Positions 12,026 through 21,013 of a stretch of DNA of 64,000 bases are shown in pieces; the stretch's first letter is position 1, and each line of letters starts with the position of its first letter. Origin of the DNA: Flavobacteriales bacterium (GTDB lineage: Bacteria > Bacteroidota > Bacteroidia > Flavobacteriales_F > PHOS-HE28). The notes below the pieces were generated by a model. It saw nothing but the letters and a program-made list of their open reading frames with translations. It ran no database searches and was not told where the DNA came from. The stretch lies in assembly GCA_016717305.1 (NCBI GenBank), contig JADKFY010000008.1, positions 91,821 to 155,820 on the forward strand, written 5' to 3'. A program made the position numbers and the translations under genes.

Positions 12026-14141
12026 CATGATCTGCGCCGGAGCGTTCGCACAAAGTGGCGCGCCACGGGCACTACCGAAGGGCCTGGTCCTTGATACGGT
12101 GGACCGTTACGATACGCACCTTACGCTACGTGCGCATTACAACGGTACGGTCGTGCACTTGCGTTGGGCACCCAGTGCACCGCTGGGTTGGATCAATGCC
12201 AACGGGCGTGGTTATCGCTTGGATCGCATGGACCTTGGTCTGGTAAGCGACACCACGCTAGGGGGCATCGGAGAGAGCGTTTCGATCACCGCTGTACCAA
12301 TGAAGCCATTGGACATACCGGGCTGGCGCGCCCTGCACGATCAATTGCCCAACGATAACTACGTGATGGTGGCGGGGGAGATGATCCACGAGGCGTTGCA
12401 ACCGGAGAACATGGGCATGCCCAACGGCGACATGCTCGGTGCGGCGAACACCTTTATGGAGCGCATGAGCTTCGCCTTGTTGAGCGCCGACCTGAGCTGG
12501 CCAGCGGCGAAGGGAAGTGCATTGGGCATGGAGGATGCAACCGTGCAGCCGGGCCATCGCTACCTCTATCGCGTGTGGAGCGATGTGAAGCCCGATGTGG
12601 TGCGCATGGACACGGCGTATCTAGTTGTTAGCACTTCCAAGCCGCAGCAGATCCCCAAGCCCATCATCACGGAAGTGGTGGAGCGCGACAAGGTGATCGT
12701 GCTCAATTGGCCGCGCACCGCTCACGAACATTACTTTACCGCTTACGACATCGAACGGAGCGATGATGGTGGCAAGTCGTTCCACAAGTTGAACGAGCAG
12801 CCGTACATCCATTTCACCAACCCCGACCTGCCGCAACGAAAGGACCTGATCACCTATACCGATAGTGTGCCGCAGCAATACAAAAGTTACCAGTACAGGC
12901 TCATCGGTCACACCCCCTTTGGGATCGAAGGACCCCCGAGCGACGCGGTGAAGGGCATGGCGCGGGACAGGACCGGACCACCGGCACCGGTGAATGTGAA
13001 GGCCATTGAGAAGAAGGCGGGGGAGATCGCCTTGAGCTGGGAGTATCCGCCCGATGTAAAGGACTTGCGCGGGTTCCATGTGGTGCGTGGGGGCGAGGTG
13101 AGCACACCGAACACTGCGCTCACCAAGGAAATGCTGCCTGCGAAGGCGCGCAGTTTCACGGACCGCTCGCCGGAATTACACAAGCACAACTACTACATGG
13201 TAGTGGCGGTGGATACGGCCGGCAATCCGGGTGTGAGCTTGAGCGCGTTGTGCGATGTGTTGGACAGTATCCCGCCAGCTGCACCAACAGGGATCACCGG
13301 GCGGATCGACACCAGTGGCGTGGTCACACTCAAGTGGCGCTTGGGCAAGGAACCCGACCTCTTCGGGTACTACGTGTACTTCCGCAACCAGAAGGACCAC
13401 ATTGAGGCACGCGTGAACGGGCAACCCCTTCGGGATACCGTGTTCACGGATACCATCAGCATGCACACGCTGACCGAACATATCTACTATCGCGTCGTGG
13501 CCATAGACATGAATGAGAACCAATCAGCGCGTGGGGAGCTCATCGAACTGCAGCGCCCGGATGTTCGGCCACCGAATACTCCGGTCTTCACGGATTACAG
13601 AGTAAGTAAACAGGGAATTTGGATGAAGTGGGCGCCGAGCAGTAGCGAGGACGTGGTGGCGCACCTCTTGTTGAGGCGTGCCAATAGCAGGGCGAAGTGG
13701 GATACGTTGAAGGTGTTCGACGTTGGGTCCAAGCTGCGCGAATACCTTGATCCGGACCAAGGAAAGGGCAAGATCTTCGAGTATGCGATCATCGCCAAGG
13801 ACGATGTCGGATTGTTCAGTAAGCGCGAGCGCGGTTTCCGGTTACGCATGATGAGCTTGGACCGACCCGCCGCCGTGAGGGATCTACAGGCGAAGGCGGA
13901 TGCACAGCGCAAGCAATTGCAATTGTCATGGAGCTATGAAGGACCTTCCGATGCGTGGTTCATCGTTATGCGTTCCGGTCCAAACGGCAAGTATGCTTCT
14001 CTATGCTCGTTGCCCGCTGAGACAAGGCAGTGGACCGACCCTACGGCCAAACCGGATGTAACCTATAAGTACATGGTTCAGGTACGAGCCGCTGATGGAG
14101 CAACATCGGACTACGCATCGGCAACCGCTAAGCTTCGATAA
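11985..14141 (+). CDS. Fibronectin type III repeat protein of the TANFOR cassette
   Basis: The protein has 718 residues and a short signal peptide (LAALCISMICAGAFAQ). At least four fibronectin type III modules can be seen, from the repeated pattern P-P--------G-I-L-W----D--GF-V-R and the closing strand YYMVVAVDTAGN or IYYRVVAIDMNEN. One module boundary is at PPAPVNVKAIEKKAGEIALS and another at PPAAPTGITGRI. It ends with an Fn3-like module (TYKYMVQVRAADGATSDYAS) and has no T9SS domain. The start lies inside the 3' end of the giant TANFOR-like gene, so the three cassette genes are overlapped and probably co-expressed. It is probably a secreted or periplasmic binding and scaffolding partner. Confidence 0.8.
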   Translation: MSTTTRYLAALCISMICAGAFAQSGAPRALPKGLVLDTVDRYDTHLTLRAHYNGTVVHLRWAPSAPLGWINANGRGYRLDRMDLGLVSDTTLGGIGESVSITAVPMKPLDIPGWRALHDQLPNDNYVMVAGEMIHEALQPENMGMPNGDMLGAANTFMERMSFALLSADLSWPAAKGSALGMEDATVQPGHRYLYRVWSDVKPDVVRMDTAYLVVSTSKPQQIPKPIITEVVERDKVIVLNWPRTAHEHYFTAYDIERSDDGGKSFHKLNEQPYIHFTNPDLPQRKDLITYTDSVPQQYKSYQYRLIGHTPFGIEGPPSDAVKGMARDRTGPPAPVNVKAIEKKAGEIALSWEYPPDVKDLRGFHVVRGGEVSTPNTALTKEMLPAKARSFTDRSPELHKHNYYMVVAVDTAGNPGVSLSALCDVLDSIPPAAPTGITGRIDTSGVVTLKWRLGKEPDLFGYYVYFRNQKDHIEARVNGQPLRDTVFTDTISMHTLTEHIYYRVVAIDMNENQSARGELIELQRPDVRPPNTPVFTDYRVSKQGIWMKWAPSSSEDVVAHLLLRRANSRAKWDTLKVFDVGSKLREYLDPDQGKGKIFEYAIIAKDDVGLFSKRERGFRLRMMSLDRPAAVRDLQAKADAQRKQLQLSWSYEGPSDAWFIVMRSGPNGKYASLCSLPAETRQWTDPTAKPDVTYKYMVQVRAADGATSDYASATAKLR

Positions 14142-14401
14142 AGAGCCGTATCGCGAGGCGCGCGAGGCGGGCCTTACGTCGTTCGATGTAGCTCGAAAGT
14201 CACCGACTTCACCTTATCAACCACCGAACAGATGTTGTACTGCACGGTCATGATCCTTCGGCCGGATGGGAGGACTTGAACCCAGAAAAATGATCGGGCC
14301 TGCATAAATGATAAGAGGGCTGCTACTATCCACCAATGTAGAGCAGCCAATTGAACTGTTTTTCAGTCAAGGCTGAAGGTTGTACAGCCGAACGCACCTC
14401 C
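14142..14401. other. Intergenic region with one hairpin
   Basis: No gene is supported. It lies between the 3' ends of the Fn3 gene and the SPOR gene, so a terminator is expected. A 7-bp inverted repeat GGCTGCT/AGCAGCC at 14318-14348 with a 17-base loop is followed by a T5 run at 14357-14361 on the + strand, and may act as one. A short stretch near 14255-14285 resembles a tRNA T-arm on the minus strand but does not fold into a tRNA. Confidence 0.4.
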
Positions 14402-14863
14402 TCAATCCCTCCCCATCTCAACCTCATCCGGCACAATATAGCTGCCAGGATAAGTCGTCTTCAATTCATGCAGAAGATGCTCCGCTTCCAAGCGTGTGTG
14501 AAGGTCGCCAACGCGCAGTCGGAAATTGGGGGCCAACCAACTGAGGTAGGCGGGTACGTCCGGGTGCCGTTGGAGAAAGCTGCGCTTGGTGCTTTCCGCG
14601 GTGTTTCGGTCACCCAGAAAGATCTGTACACGATACCCGTTCTGGGAATGTTCATGGTTCGCGTAGTCCTTAAGCAGTGTCGCAACACGCGGTTGCACGG
14701 TGAACTTCACATCCCCTTCGCGCGGCGTTAGAAGGGTATCCACGAAGGGCGTATCCACCGGGAAGACCTTCGGCTTATCAGCGGGAATGGTTCGGTATCC
14801 TTCCTGCGACACACTTAGGATGGCGATCAGCATGGAAAGAGAGAAAAGAATGGAACGCATCAT
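14402..14863 (-). CDS. SPOR domain protein
   Basis: About 153 residues from the start at 14863 (a second ATG follows at 14860). The N-terminus is a signal peptide (SILFSLSMLIAILSVSQEG). The C-terminal 80 residues match the SPOR peptidoglycan-binding domain: YRVQIFLGDR, then PDVPAYLSWLAPNFRLRVGD, then a helix (RLEAEHLLHEL) and SYIVPDEVEM. SPOR domains bind septal glycan strands stripped of stem peptides, so a role in the periplasm at the cell wall or division site is likely. Longer frames upstream are unlikely because a -7 promoter box (TACTTTTG) lies at 14876-14883, only 12 bases before this start. Confidence 0.85.
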   Translation of the reverse strand: MMRSILFSLSMLIAILSVSQEGYRTIPADKPKVFPVDTPFVDTLLTPREGDVKFTVQPRVATLLKDYANHEHSQNGYRVQIFLGDRNTAESTKRSFLQRHPDVPAYLSWLAPNFRLRVGDLHTRLEAEHLLHELKTTYPGSYIVPDEVEMGRD

Positions 14864-14875
14864 GTTGAAGGAGGC

Positions 14876-14883
14876 CAAAAGTA
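14876..14883 (-). promoter_or_regulatory. -7 promoter box of the SPOR gene
   Basis: TACTTTTG on the minus strand is an exact match to the Bacteroidetes -7 consensus TAnnTTTG. A TTG lies about 24 bases upstream. The gap to the ATG is 12 bases, which predicts a leader of only a few bases. Confidence 0.5.
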
Positions 14884-15050
14884 TGCCGAACACGTTGATC
14901 GGACCGGCAACATTCGCGTTGGGAACATATGGGAAGGACATCGGAAAGAAGAAATCTGGAAAACGGGTCTCACCGATAAATTTCATGTTTGATGCCTGAC
15001 ACTGTGAACTCCGATAATTGGTCAAATTCTGGGCCCCAATCGCAGGATAT

Positions 15051-15075
15051 ACTATTTAGACCAATTCTAAATAGT
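15051..15075. promoter_or_regulatory. AT-rich perfect inverted repeat upstream of actA
   Basis: ACTATTTAGA, five spacer bases CCAAT, then TCTAAATAGT: a perfect 10-bp inverted repeat. It lies 30 bases upstream of the -33 element of the actA promoter and between two divergent genes. Its size and symmetry fit a binding site for a dimeric regulator. No T-run follows directly, so a terminator is less likely. Confidence 0.5.
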
Positions 15076-15104
15076 GATACACCCATGACAACCTTGAAGC
15101 AACC

Positions 15105-15136
15105 TTGCCCTTCATTCAGTTCGCCGTGTATTTTTG
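15105..15136 (+). promoter_or_regulatory. Promoter of the act-cox operon
   Basis: TTG at 15105-15107 and TATTTTTG at 15129-15136 are separated by 21 bases, matching the Bacteroidetes sigma factor pattern TTG-N19-23-TAnnTTTG. Transcription would start near 15141-15143. This argues against start codons upstream of 15148 for actA. Confidence 0.6.
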
Positions 15137-15177
15137 CGGCCGGAGAAATGGACGCAGTTCCCATCAAAATGCTCGGA

Positions 15178-16500
15178 ATGCCGCTTGTAGTAAGGATCTC
15201 AGAACGATTTACCCTTCTCCGTAACGCTTCGCTCACTTTACTGTTCTTTGCATTTTCCTTAGGGGCACTAGCCCAAGGGACTGATGCGGCCCAATATGCT
15301 GCAGGTGAAAAGCTCTTCAAAGGCAACTGCGCAAGCTGCCACAAACCGGACAAGGACCTTACCGGTCCTGCCATGGCTGGTGCCCGTGCACGCTGGGAGG
15401 GAAAGGGTGACATCTATGCTTGGGTGAAGAACAGCAGTGCCTACCTGAAGACCGGTAATCCTTACGCCAACGAGCTCTTTGCCAAGTGGAACAAGAGCGT
15501 GATGACCGCGCAGGCCCTGAACAATGAGGAGATCGACGCGGTCCTGTATTATGCGGATAATTATGTGCCGCCAGCAGGTCCAAAGCCTCCCATAGACCCT
15601 AATCCTAAGCCTGAAGCAAGTTCCAACTGGCCATGGCTGGTCGTGATCGGTTTGCTGCTCGCGGTGGTTGCTGTTTCCTTGAGCGGGGTCAAGTCCAGTT
15701 TGACCAATGCGGTGCGTGAGGCGGAAGGGCAGGAACCCTTGCCGGATATGACCACGGGGCAGAAGCTTCGTCAATGGGCATGGAACAACAAAGGTTTTGC
15801 TACGATCATTGCACTCTTCGTGGTCACCTTCATCACCTTGAAATTGTGGGATGCCGCTTGGGTGATCGGTGTCTACGGCGGTGATGAAGTGGAACACTAC
15901 AAACCGGAACAACCGATCAATTTCCCTCACAGCCTGCACGCCGGAAAAGTGGAAGCGGGCAACTTGGCGATCGATTGTCAATATTGCCACAGCAGCGCTG
16001 CGAAGAGCAAGCACGCTGGAATTCCTACGACTAACGTGTGCATGAATTGCCATACGGCGGTGAGTGAGGGTCGTTCTCCGGAAGGCACTGCCGAGATCCA
16101 GAAGATCTACGCGGCAGCCGGTTGGGACCCAGCAGCGTTGAAGTACACTGGAAAGATCGAGCCTGTGAAATGGGTGAAGGTGCACAACTTGCCTGACCAC
16201 GCCTATTTCAACCACAGCCAACACGTGAACGTGGGCCAGTTGGAGTGCCAAGAGTGCCACGGTCCCATCGATGAGAAGATGGACGTTGCCGAGCAGTGGG
16301 CACCGCTCACCATGGGCTGGTGCATTGATTGCCACAATACCAAGGATGTGAAGATGGCCGGTAACGGTTACTACGATGAGATCATGGCCCGCTTGGAAGA
16401 GACCGATATGGGCCATTCCGAATTGAAGAAGTATTTGGAGGACGATAAGATCAGTGTGAGAGAGCTTGGTGGCTGGGAGTGCGCCAAGTGCCATTACTAG
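15178..16500 (+). CDS. actA: ActA, multihaem cytochrome c subunit of alternative complex III
   Basis: Periplasmic electron-carrying subunit of the quinol:cytochrome c/oxidase oxidoreductase that replaces bc1 in Bacteroidota. Six CxxCH haem motifs are visible: CASCH in an N-terminal monohaem cytochrome domain, then CQYCH, CMNCH, CQECH, CIDCH and CAKCH in the C-terminal multihaem domain. A signal peptide (SLTLLFFAFSLGALAQ) precedes the first domain, and two membrane segments lie in the middle (WLVVIGLLLAVVAVSL and FATIIALFVVTFITL). Start 15178 is chosen for the best signal peptide and a normal leader after the promoter at 15105-15136; 15148, with GGAG just upstream, is the alternative. First gene of the act-cox operon, 20 bases before actB. 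Confidence 0.9.
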   Translation: MPLVVRISERFTLLRNASLTLLFFAFSLGALAQGTDAAQYAAGEKLFKGNCASCHKPDKDLTGPAMAGARARWEGKGDIYAWVKNSSAYLKTGNPYANELFAKWNKSVMTAQALNNEEIDAVLYYADNYVPPAGPKPPIDPNPKPEASSNWPWLVVIGLLLAVVAVSLSGVKSSLTNAVREAEGQEPLPDMTTGQKLRQWAWNNKGFATIIALFVVTFITLKLWDAAWVIGVYGGDEVEHYKPEQPINFPHSLHAGKVEAGNLAIDCQYCHSSAAKSKHAGIPTTNVCMNCHTAVSEGRSPEGTAEIQKIYAAAGWDPAALKYTGKIEPVKWVKVHNLPDHAYFNHSQHVNVGQLECQECHGPIDEKMDVAEQWAPLTMGWCIDCHNTKDVKMAGNGYYDEIMARLEETDMGHSELKKYLEDDKISVRELGGWECAKCHY

Positions 16501-16520
16501 GACAGAACATTACGCGCCGA

Positions 16521-19500
16521 ATGTCGGACAACAAGCGATATTGGATGGATCTCGGGGAACTGCATCAGCAGCCCGAAGCGATCAAGGGCCGTGAGAACGA
16601 GTTCCCGCAGGAATTGGCAATTGACCAGGTCCTGGGTGATCCGTCGTTCGGCAAAGCGAGCACGGGGCGTCGAGATTTCCTCAAGTTCCTCGGCTTCGGG
16701 ATCGGGGCCGCCACCTTGGCCGCTTGCGAAACGCCGGTGATCAAGAGCATACCTTATGTGAACAAGCCGGAGGACATTACTCCAGGCGTGGCCAACTGGT
16801 ACGCGAGCACCTTTTATGATGGCGAGGACTTCGCCAGCATTCTTGTTAAGACCCGTGAAGGTCGCCCCATTCACATCAAGGGCAATCCGCGCTTTGGGAT
16901 CAACCGTAATCCGGCATTGACCAAGGGTAGCATCAATGCCAGGATCAACAGTTCGGTGCTTTCGTTGTATGACAATGAGCGTTTGACAAGCCCAATGTCC
17001 AAAGGGGCGGAAGGCATGACCGCCAGCTCCTGGAGCGATGCCGACAAGGCCATCGGTACAGCCTTGGCCGGCACCGGAAAGCGCATTGTGATCCTTACGG
17101 GTACGGTGATCAGCCCTAGCACCACTGCTGCGATCAACGCATTGAAGGCGAAGTATTCCGCACCGGATGCAGCAGGTGTTCCAGCCACGAAAGTGGACCA
17201 CATTCAATACGATCCCATTAGCTACAGCGGCGTCACCAGCGCAAATCAAAAGAGCTTTGGCAAACGCGTGTTCCCAAGCTACGACCTCACGAAGGCTGAT
17301 GTGATCGTGAGCGTGGATGCCGACTTCCTCAGCAGCTGGGGCAGTACCACGGAGAATACCTGGCAGTATTCAAGCCGTCGTCAACCTGGCAAAGGCATGA
17401 ACCGCCACTTCCAGTTCGAGGCTCGCATGAGCTTGAGCGGCGCCAACGCGGATGTGCGGGTACCATTGAAGGTGAGCGAACTTCCTCAGGCCATCGTGGC
17501 ATTGCATGCACACATCGCCAAGGGAACAGGCAGTTCCGCCAGCGGTGCAAGTGCTGAAGTGATGGCCGCTACGGAAACGGCAGCAAAGGCATTGCTTGCC
17601 GCACGTGGCCGCAGCGTGGTAATGAGCGGCAGCAACAATGAAGGCGTGCAAGTATTGGTGAACAGCATCAACAACATGCTGGGGAACTACGGTACGACCA
17701 TCGACCTTTTCGGCCACACCAATTTCCACCAAGGGAATGATGCGGAAGTAGCGCGGTTGGTGGAGAACATGAACAGTGGGGCCATAGGTGCCTTGTTGAT
17801 CGCAGGTGTGAATCCTGCCTACACACTACCGAATGCCGACCAGTTCAAGGCAGGTCTCACCCAAGTGCCGTTGAGCGTCAGTTTCAGCGGTTATGCCGAT
17901 GAGACCGCCAGCTTGTGCACATGGGTCTGTCCGGACCATCATGCATTGGAAAGCTGGAACGATTTCAATCCGAAGGTCGGCCACTATGCCTTGGCGCAAC
18001 CTACTATTCGCCCGCTGTTCAGCACACGCCAATGGCAGGAAAGTCTCTTGGCTTGGAGCGGTTCCTCCAGCAACTACCACGATTTCATCCGCAGCACGTG
18101 GGAGGCCAACATGGCGGGGCTTGGTTACACGACCCCATTCGTCGATAGTTGGAATACCGCTTTGCATGATGGGGTCATCACCATGGGCGGGGCGTCCACG
18201 GAAGTGATCACCTTCGCCGGTGATATTCCGTCTGCCACTTCAGTTGCACAGAAGTCAGGTGAAGGGGCAGGTGAATTCGAGCTCTCCTTGTACACCAAAG
18301 AATCGATCGGTAGTGGTGCCCACGCCAACAACCCGTGGTTGCAGGAAATGCCCGATCCGCTAACCAAGATCACATGGGACAACTATGTGTGCATGTCCCC
18401 GGTGGACATTGAGCGCATGGGCTTGAACATGTACTTGGGCGAACAGGCACCAGCAAGTTTGGTTACCGTGAAGGCAGGGGATCGCGAGATCACGCTGCCA
18501 GCAGTGGTAACTCCAGGCCAACGCACGGGTACTGTTTCGATCGCTTTGGGTTATGGTCGCGGTGCCAATGGTGAACGCGTGGGTCGTGCAGCTTGCACAA
18601 CGGACCATGAAGGGAATTTTGTTCCGGTCGGTAAGAACGCCTATCCATTGACCACATTCCTGAACGGGGTGGTTGGTTACGATGTATTGAACGTTTCCGT
18701 GGAGAAGGCAGGTGGTACCTATCCCATAGCGATCACGCAAACGCACCTCACGGACATGGACCGTGTAAGTATCGTGAAGGAGACCAACTTGGCCACATTC
18801 CTCGGTGGGGAAAAGCGCGCGTACAACCATCCGCACGAATTAGCGGTCCACGAGGATGTGAATGGCGATGGAGTGATCAACGCACTGGACAAGAAGCCGG
18901 TTGCGGAATTCGATCTATGGGAAGAACATCCGGTGGAAGGTGTCGGTCACCGTTGGGGGCTGAGCATTGACCTGAACGGGTGCATCGGCTGTGGTGCCTG
19001 CATAACGGCGTGCAACAGTGAGAACAACATTTCGGTAGTAGGCAAGGATGAGGTGCGCCGCAGTCGCGAGATGCATTGGCTGCGTGTAGACCGATACTAC
19101 AGCTCGGCCACCACCAAGGAAAGCGCCAAGCAGGATGGCCTGGGCAAGATCGACATGTACCTCAAGATGGAGGTGCCGGAGGAAAGCCCGAAAGTGGTCT
19201 TCATGCCGGTGATGTGCCAGCATTGCAACCACGCACCGTGCGAAACGGTATGTCCGGTTGCCGCCACCACGCACAGTAATGAAGGGTTGAACATGATGGC
19301 GTACAACCGGTGCATCGGCACACGGTATTGCGCGAACAACTGTCCCTACAAGGTGCGTCGCTTCAATTGGTTCAACTATGTGAGCGAGAAGTTCGGCGAG
19401 GTGAACCCCGCATGGGATGATCTGGGCCGCATGGTGCTGAACCCTGATGTAACGGTACGTGCACGCGGTGTTATCGAGAAGTGCAGCATGTGCGTGCAGC

Positions 19501-19757
19501 AGATCCAAGAAGGGAAACTGGCTGCGAAGAAGGCTGGTACTCCGATCAAGGATGGGGCCATCGAAACGGCGTGCAGCGCAGCTTGTGGTTCCGGTGCCAT
19601 CGTATTTGGGGACCTGAACGACAAGAAGAGCAAAGTGTTGGAGATGGCCACGGGCGACCGCAGCTACCACATGTTGGAAGAGATCGGCGTTAAGCCGAGT
19701 GTGAATTACCTGGTGAAAGTGCGCAACACCGAAGAAGCCGCCGCACACCACGCTTAA
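16521..19757 (+). CDS. actB: ActB, molybdopterin-oxidoreductase-like iron-sulphur subunit of alternative complex III
   Basis: About 1,078 residues from the ATG at 16521, a normal length for fused ActB. The N-terminus has a twin-arginine-like motif (TGRRDFLKFLGFGIGAATLA) followed by a Cys, so the protein is probably exported folded. The large middle region is related to molybdopterin oxidoreductases; in this complex it normally lacks the cofactor. The C-terminal part is ferredoxin-like with four cysteine clusters: CIGCGACITAC, CQHCNHAPCETVC, CIGTRYCANNC and CSMC. These carry electrons between the quinol site in ActC/ActF and the ActA/ActE haems. Calcium-binding-like DVNGDGVINALD sits before the iron-sulphur part. 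It follows actA closely and precedes actC. Confidence 0.92.
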   Translation: MSDNKRYWMDLGELHQQPEAIKGRENEFPQELAIDQVLGDPSFGKASTGRRDFLKFLGFGIGAATLAACETPVIKSIPYVNKPEDITPGVANWYASTFYDGEDFASILVKTREGRPIHIKGNPRFGINRNPALTKGSINARINSSVLSLYDNERLTSPMSKGAEGMTASSWSDADKAIGTALAGTGKRIVILTGTVISPSTTAAINALKAKYSAPDAAGVPATKVDHIQYDPISYSGVTSANQKSFGKRVFPSYDLTKADVIVSVDADFLSSWGSTTENTWQYSSRRQPGKGMNRHFQFEARMSLSGANADVRVPLKVSELPQAIVALHAHIAKGTGSSASGASAEVMAATETAAKALLAARGRSVVMSGSNNEGVQVLVNSINNMLGNYGTTIDLFGHTNFHQGNDAEVARLVENMNSGAIGALLIAGVNPAYTLPNADQFKAGLTQVPLSVSFSGYADETASLCTWVCPDHHALESWNDFNPKVGHYALAQPTIRPLFSTRQWQESLLAWSGSSSNYHDFIRSTWEANMAGLGYTTPFVDSWNTALHDGVITMGGASTEVITFAGDIPSATSVAQKSGEGAGEFELSLYTKESIGSGAHANNPWLQEMPDPLTKITWDNYVCMSPVDIERMGLNMYLGEQAPASLVTVKAGDREITLPAVVTPGQRTGTVSIALGYGRGANGERVGRAACTTDHEGNFVPVGKNAYPLTTFLNGVVGYDVLNVSVEKAGGTYPIAITQTHLTDMDRVSIVKETNLATFLGGEKRAYNHPHELAVHEDVNGDGVINALDKKPVAEFDLWEEHPVEGVGHRWGLSIDLNGCIGCGACITACNSENNISVVGKDEVRRSREMHWLRVDRYYSSATTKESAKQDGLGKIDMYLKMEVPEESPKVVFMPVMCQHCNHAPCETVCPVAATTHSNEGLNMMAYNRCIGTRYCANNCPYKVRRFNWFNYVSEKFGEVNPAWDDLGRMVLNPDVTVRARGVIEKCSMCVQQIQEGKLAAKKAGTPIKDGAIETACSAACGSGAIVFGDLNDKKSKVLEMATGDRSYHMLEEIGVKPSVNYLVKVRNTEEAAAHHA

Positions 19758-19778
19758 GGATAACGAAGAGAGGACCAA

Positions 19779-20936
19779 ATGCATTCTGAAGCAGCGATCC
19801 GCGAGCCGCTCATCCTGGGCCACAAGACCTATCACGATATCACGAACGATATCGTAGGTCCAATTGAGAACAAGGCACCCCGTGGCTGGTACATCCTGAT
19901 CACCATCTCGGCATTGATCGCCGCGTATGGCACTGGTTGCATCCTATACCTGATCAGCAAGGGGATCGGGGTTTGGGGGTTGAACAAGACCGTTGACTGG
20001 GCCTGGGACATCACCAACTTCGTTTGGTGGGTCGGTATTGGTCACGCCGGTACACTGATCAGTGCGGTGTTGCTTTTGTTCCGTCAGAAATGGCGCATGG
20101 CGATCAACCGTTCCGCGGAAGCGATGACCATTTTCGCGGTGATCATGGCGGCCACCTTCCCCGGGATCCACATGGGGCGGATCTGGATGGGCTATTGGGT
20201 GCTTCCCTTACCCAACCAATTCGGGAGTTTGTGGGTGAATTTCAACAGCCCGCTGCTCTGGGACGTTTTTGCGATCAGCACGTATTTCAGCGTTTCACTA
20301 GTGTTCTGGTACATTGGTTTGATCCCCGATTTCGCCACAATTCGCGACAAGGTCACCAAGCCGGGAATGAAGAAGGTCTACGGCCTCCTCAGCTTTGGCT
20401 GGACCGGAAATGCAAAGGCTTGGACCCGTTTCGAAGAAGTTAGCTTGGTGTTGGCCGGCATCGCCACCCCGCTGGTTTTCTCGGTACACTCAGTGGTGAG
20501 CATGGACTTTGCCACATCCATCATACCGGGTTGGCATACCACGATCTTTCCACCCTATTTTGTGAGCGGTGCGGTGTTCAGTGGATTCGCCATGGTGCAA
20601 ACGTTGTTGCTGGTCCTGCGCAAGGTGATGCACATGGAAGCGTACATCACCAAGAAGCACGTGGAGTACATGAACATCGTGATCATCGTGACCGGTTCCA
20701 TCGTCGGTGTGGCGTACATCACTGAGTTGTTCATCAGCTGGTACAGTGGGGTTGAGTACGAGAGCTATGCCTTCATCAACCGTGCTACCGGACCATACTG
20801 GTGGGCGTATTGGAGCATGATGACATGCAACGTGATCAGTCCGCAGCTTTTCTGGAGCAAGAAGTTGCGCACCAACTTGGCATTCACCTTCTTCATGAGC
20901 ATCATCGTGAACATCGGCATGTGGTGTTGGCCTTGA
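19779..20936 (+). CDS. actC: ActC, NrfD-like membrane subunit, truncated by an internal deletion
   Basis: Quinol-oxidising integral membrane subunit of the NrfD/PsrC type. The N-terminus and first eight or so helices are clear (GWYILITISALIAAYGTG, WWVGIGHAGTLISAVLLLF, and GIHMGRIWMGYW near the quinol site). The frame ends at NIGMWCWP, giving 385 residues against roughly 450-480 expected. The usual C-terminal residues reappear only 4 bases before the stop in another frame (see 20924-21010). About 70-80 codons, covering the last helices, are therefore missing and the frame is lost. Everything around the gap is normal, so this is a deletion or an assembly collapse rather than an alternative protein. 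Confidence 0.88.
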   Translation: MHSEAAIREPLILGHKTYHDITNDIVGPIENKAPRGWYILITISALIAAYGTGCILYLISKGIGVWGLNKTVDWAWDITNFVWWVGIGHAGTLISAVLLLFRQKWRMAINRSAEAMTIFAVIMAATFPGIHMGRIWMGYWVLPLPNQFGSLWVNFNSPLLWDVFAISTYFSVSLVFWYIGLIPDFATIRDKVTKPGMKKVYGLLSFGWTGNAKAWTRFEEVSLVLAGIATPLVFSVHSVVSMDFATSIIPGWHTTIFPPYFVSGAVFSGFAMVQTLLLVLRKVMHMEAYITKKHVEYMNIVIIVTGSIVGVAYITELFISWYSGVEYESYAFINRATGPYWWAYWSMMTCNVISPQLFWSKKLRTNLAFTFFMSIIVNIGMWCWP

Positions 20937-21010
20937 ACGAGGTGAAATCCATTTTGAAGGTAAGTGGCGAGAGTTATAAGAAGGAAGCCGCTAACCACCA
21001 CCACCACTAG
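20924..21010 (+). pseudogene. actC: Detached C-terminus of ActC
   Basis: In the +2 frame this stretch reads VLALNEVKSILKVSGESY followed by a histidine-rich tail and a TAG three bases before actD. This matches, from memory, the usual ActC C-terminus of Bacteroidota. It has no start codon or leader of its own, so it is the end of actC separated from its gene by the deletion at about 20924. Confidence 0.75.
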
Positions 21011-21013
21011 CCC

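Noticed and set aside
14250..14290. tRNA-like T-arm on the minus strand (GGGTTCAAGTCC)
   Set aside because: The T-stem pairs at only two or three positions and no acceptor, D or anticodon stem can be built upstream, so it is not a tRNA gene.
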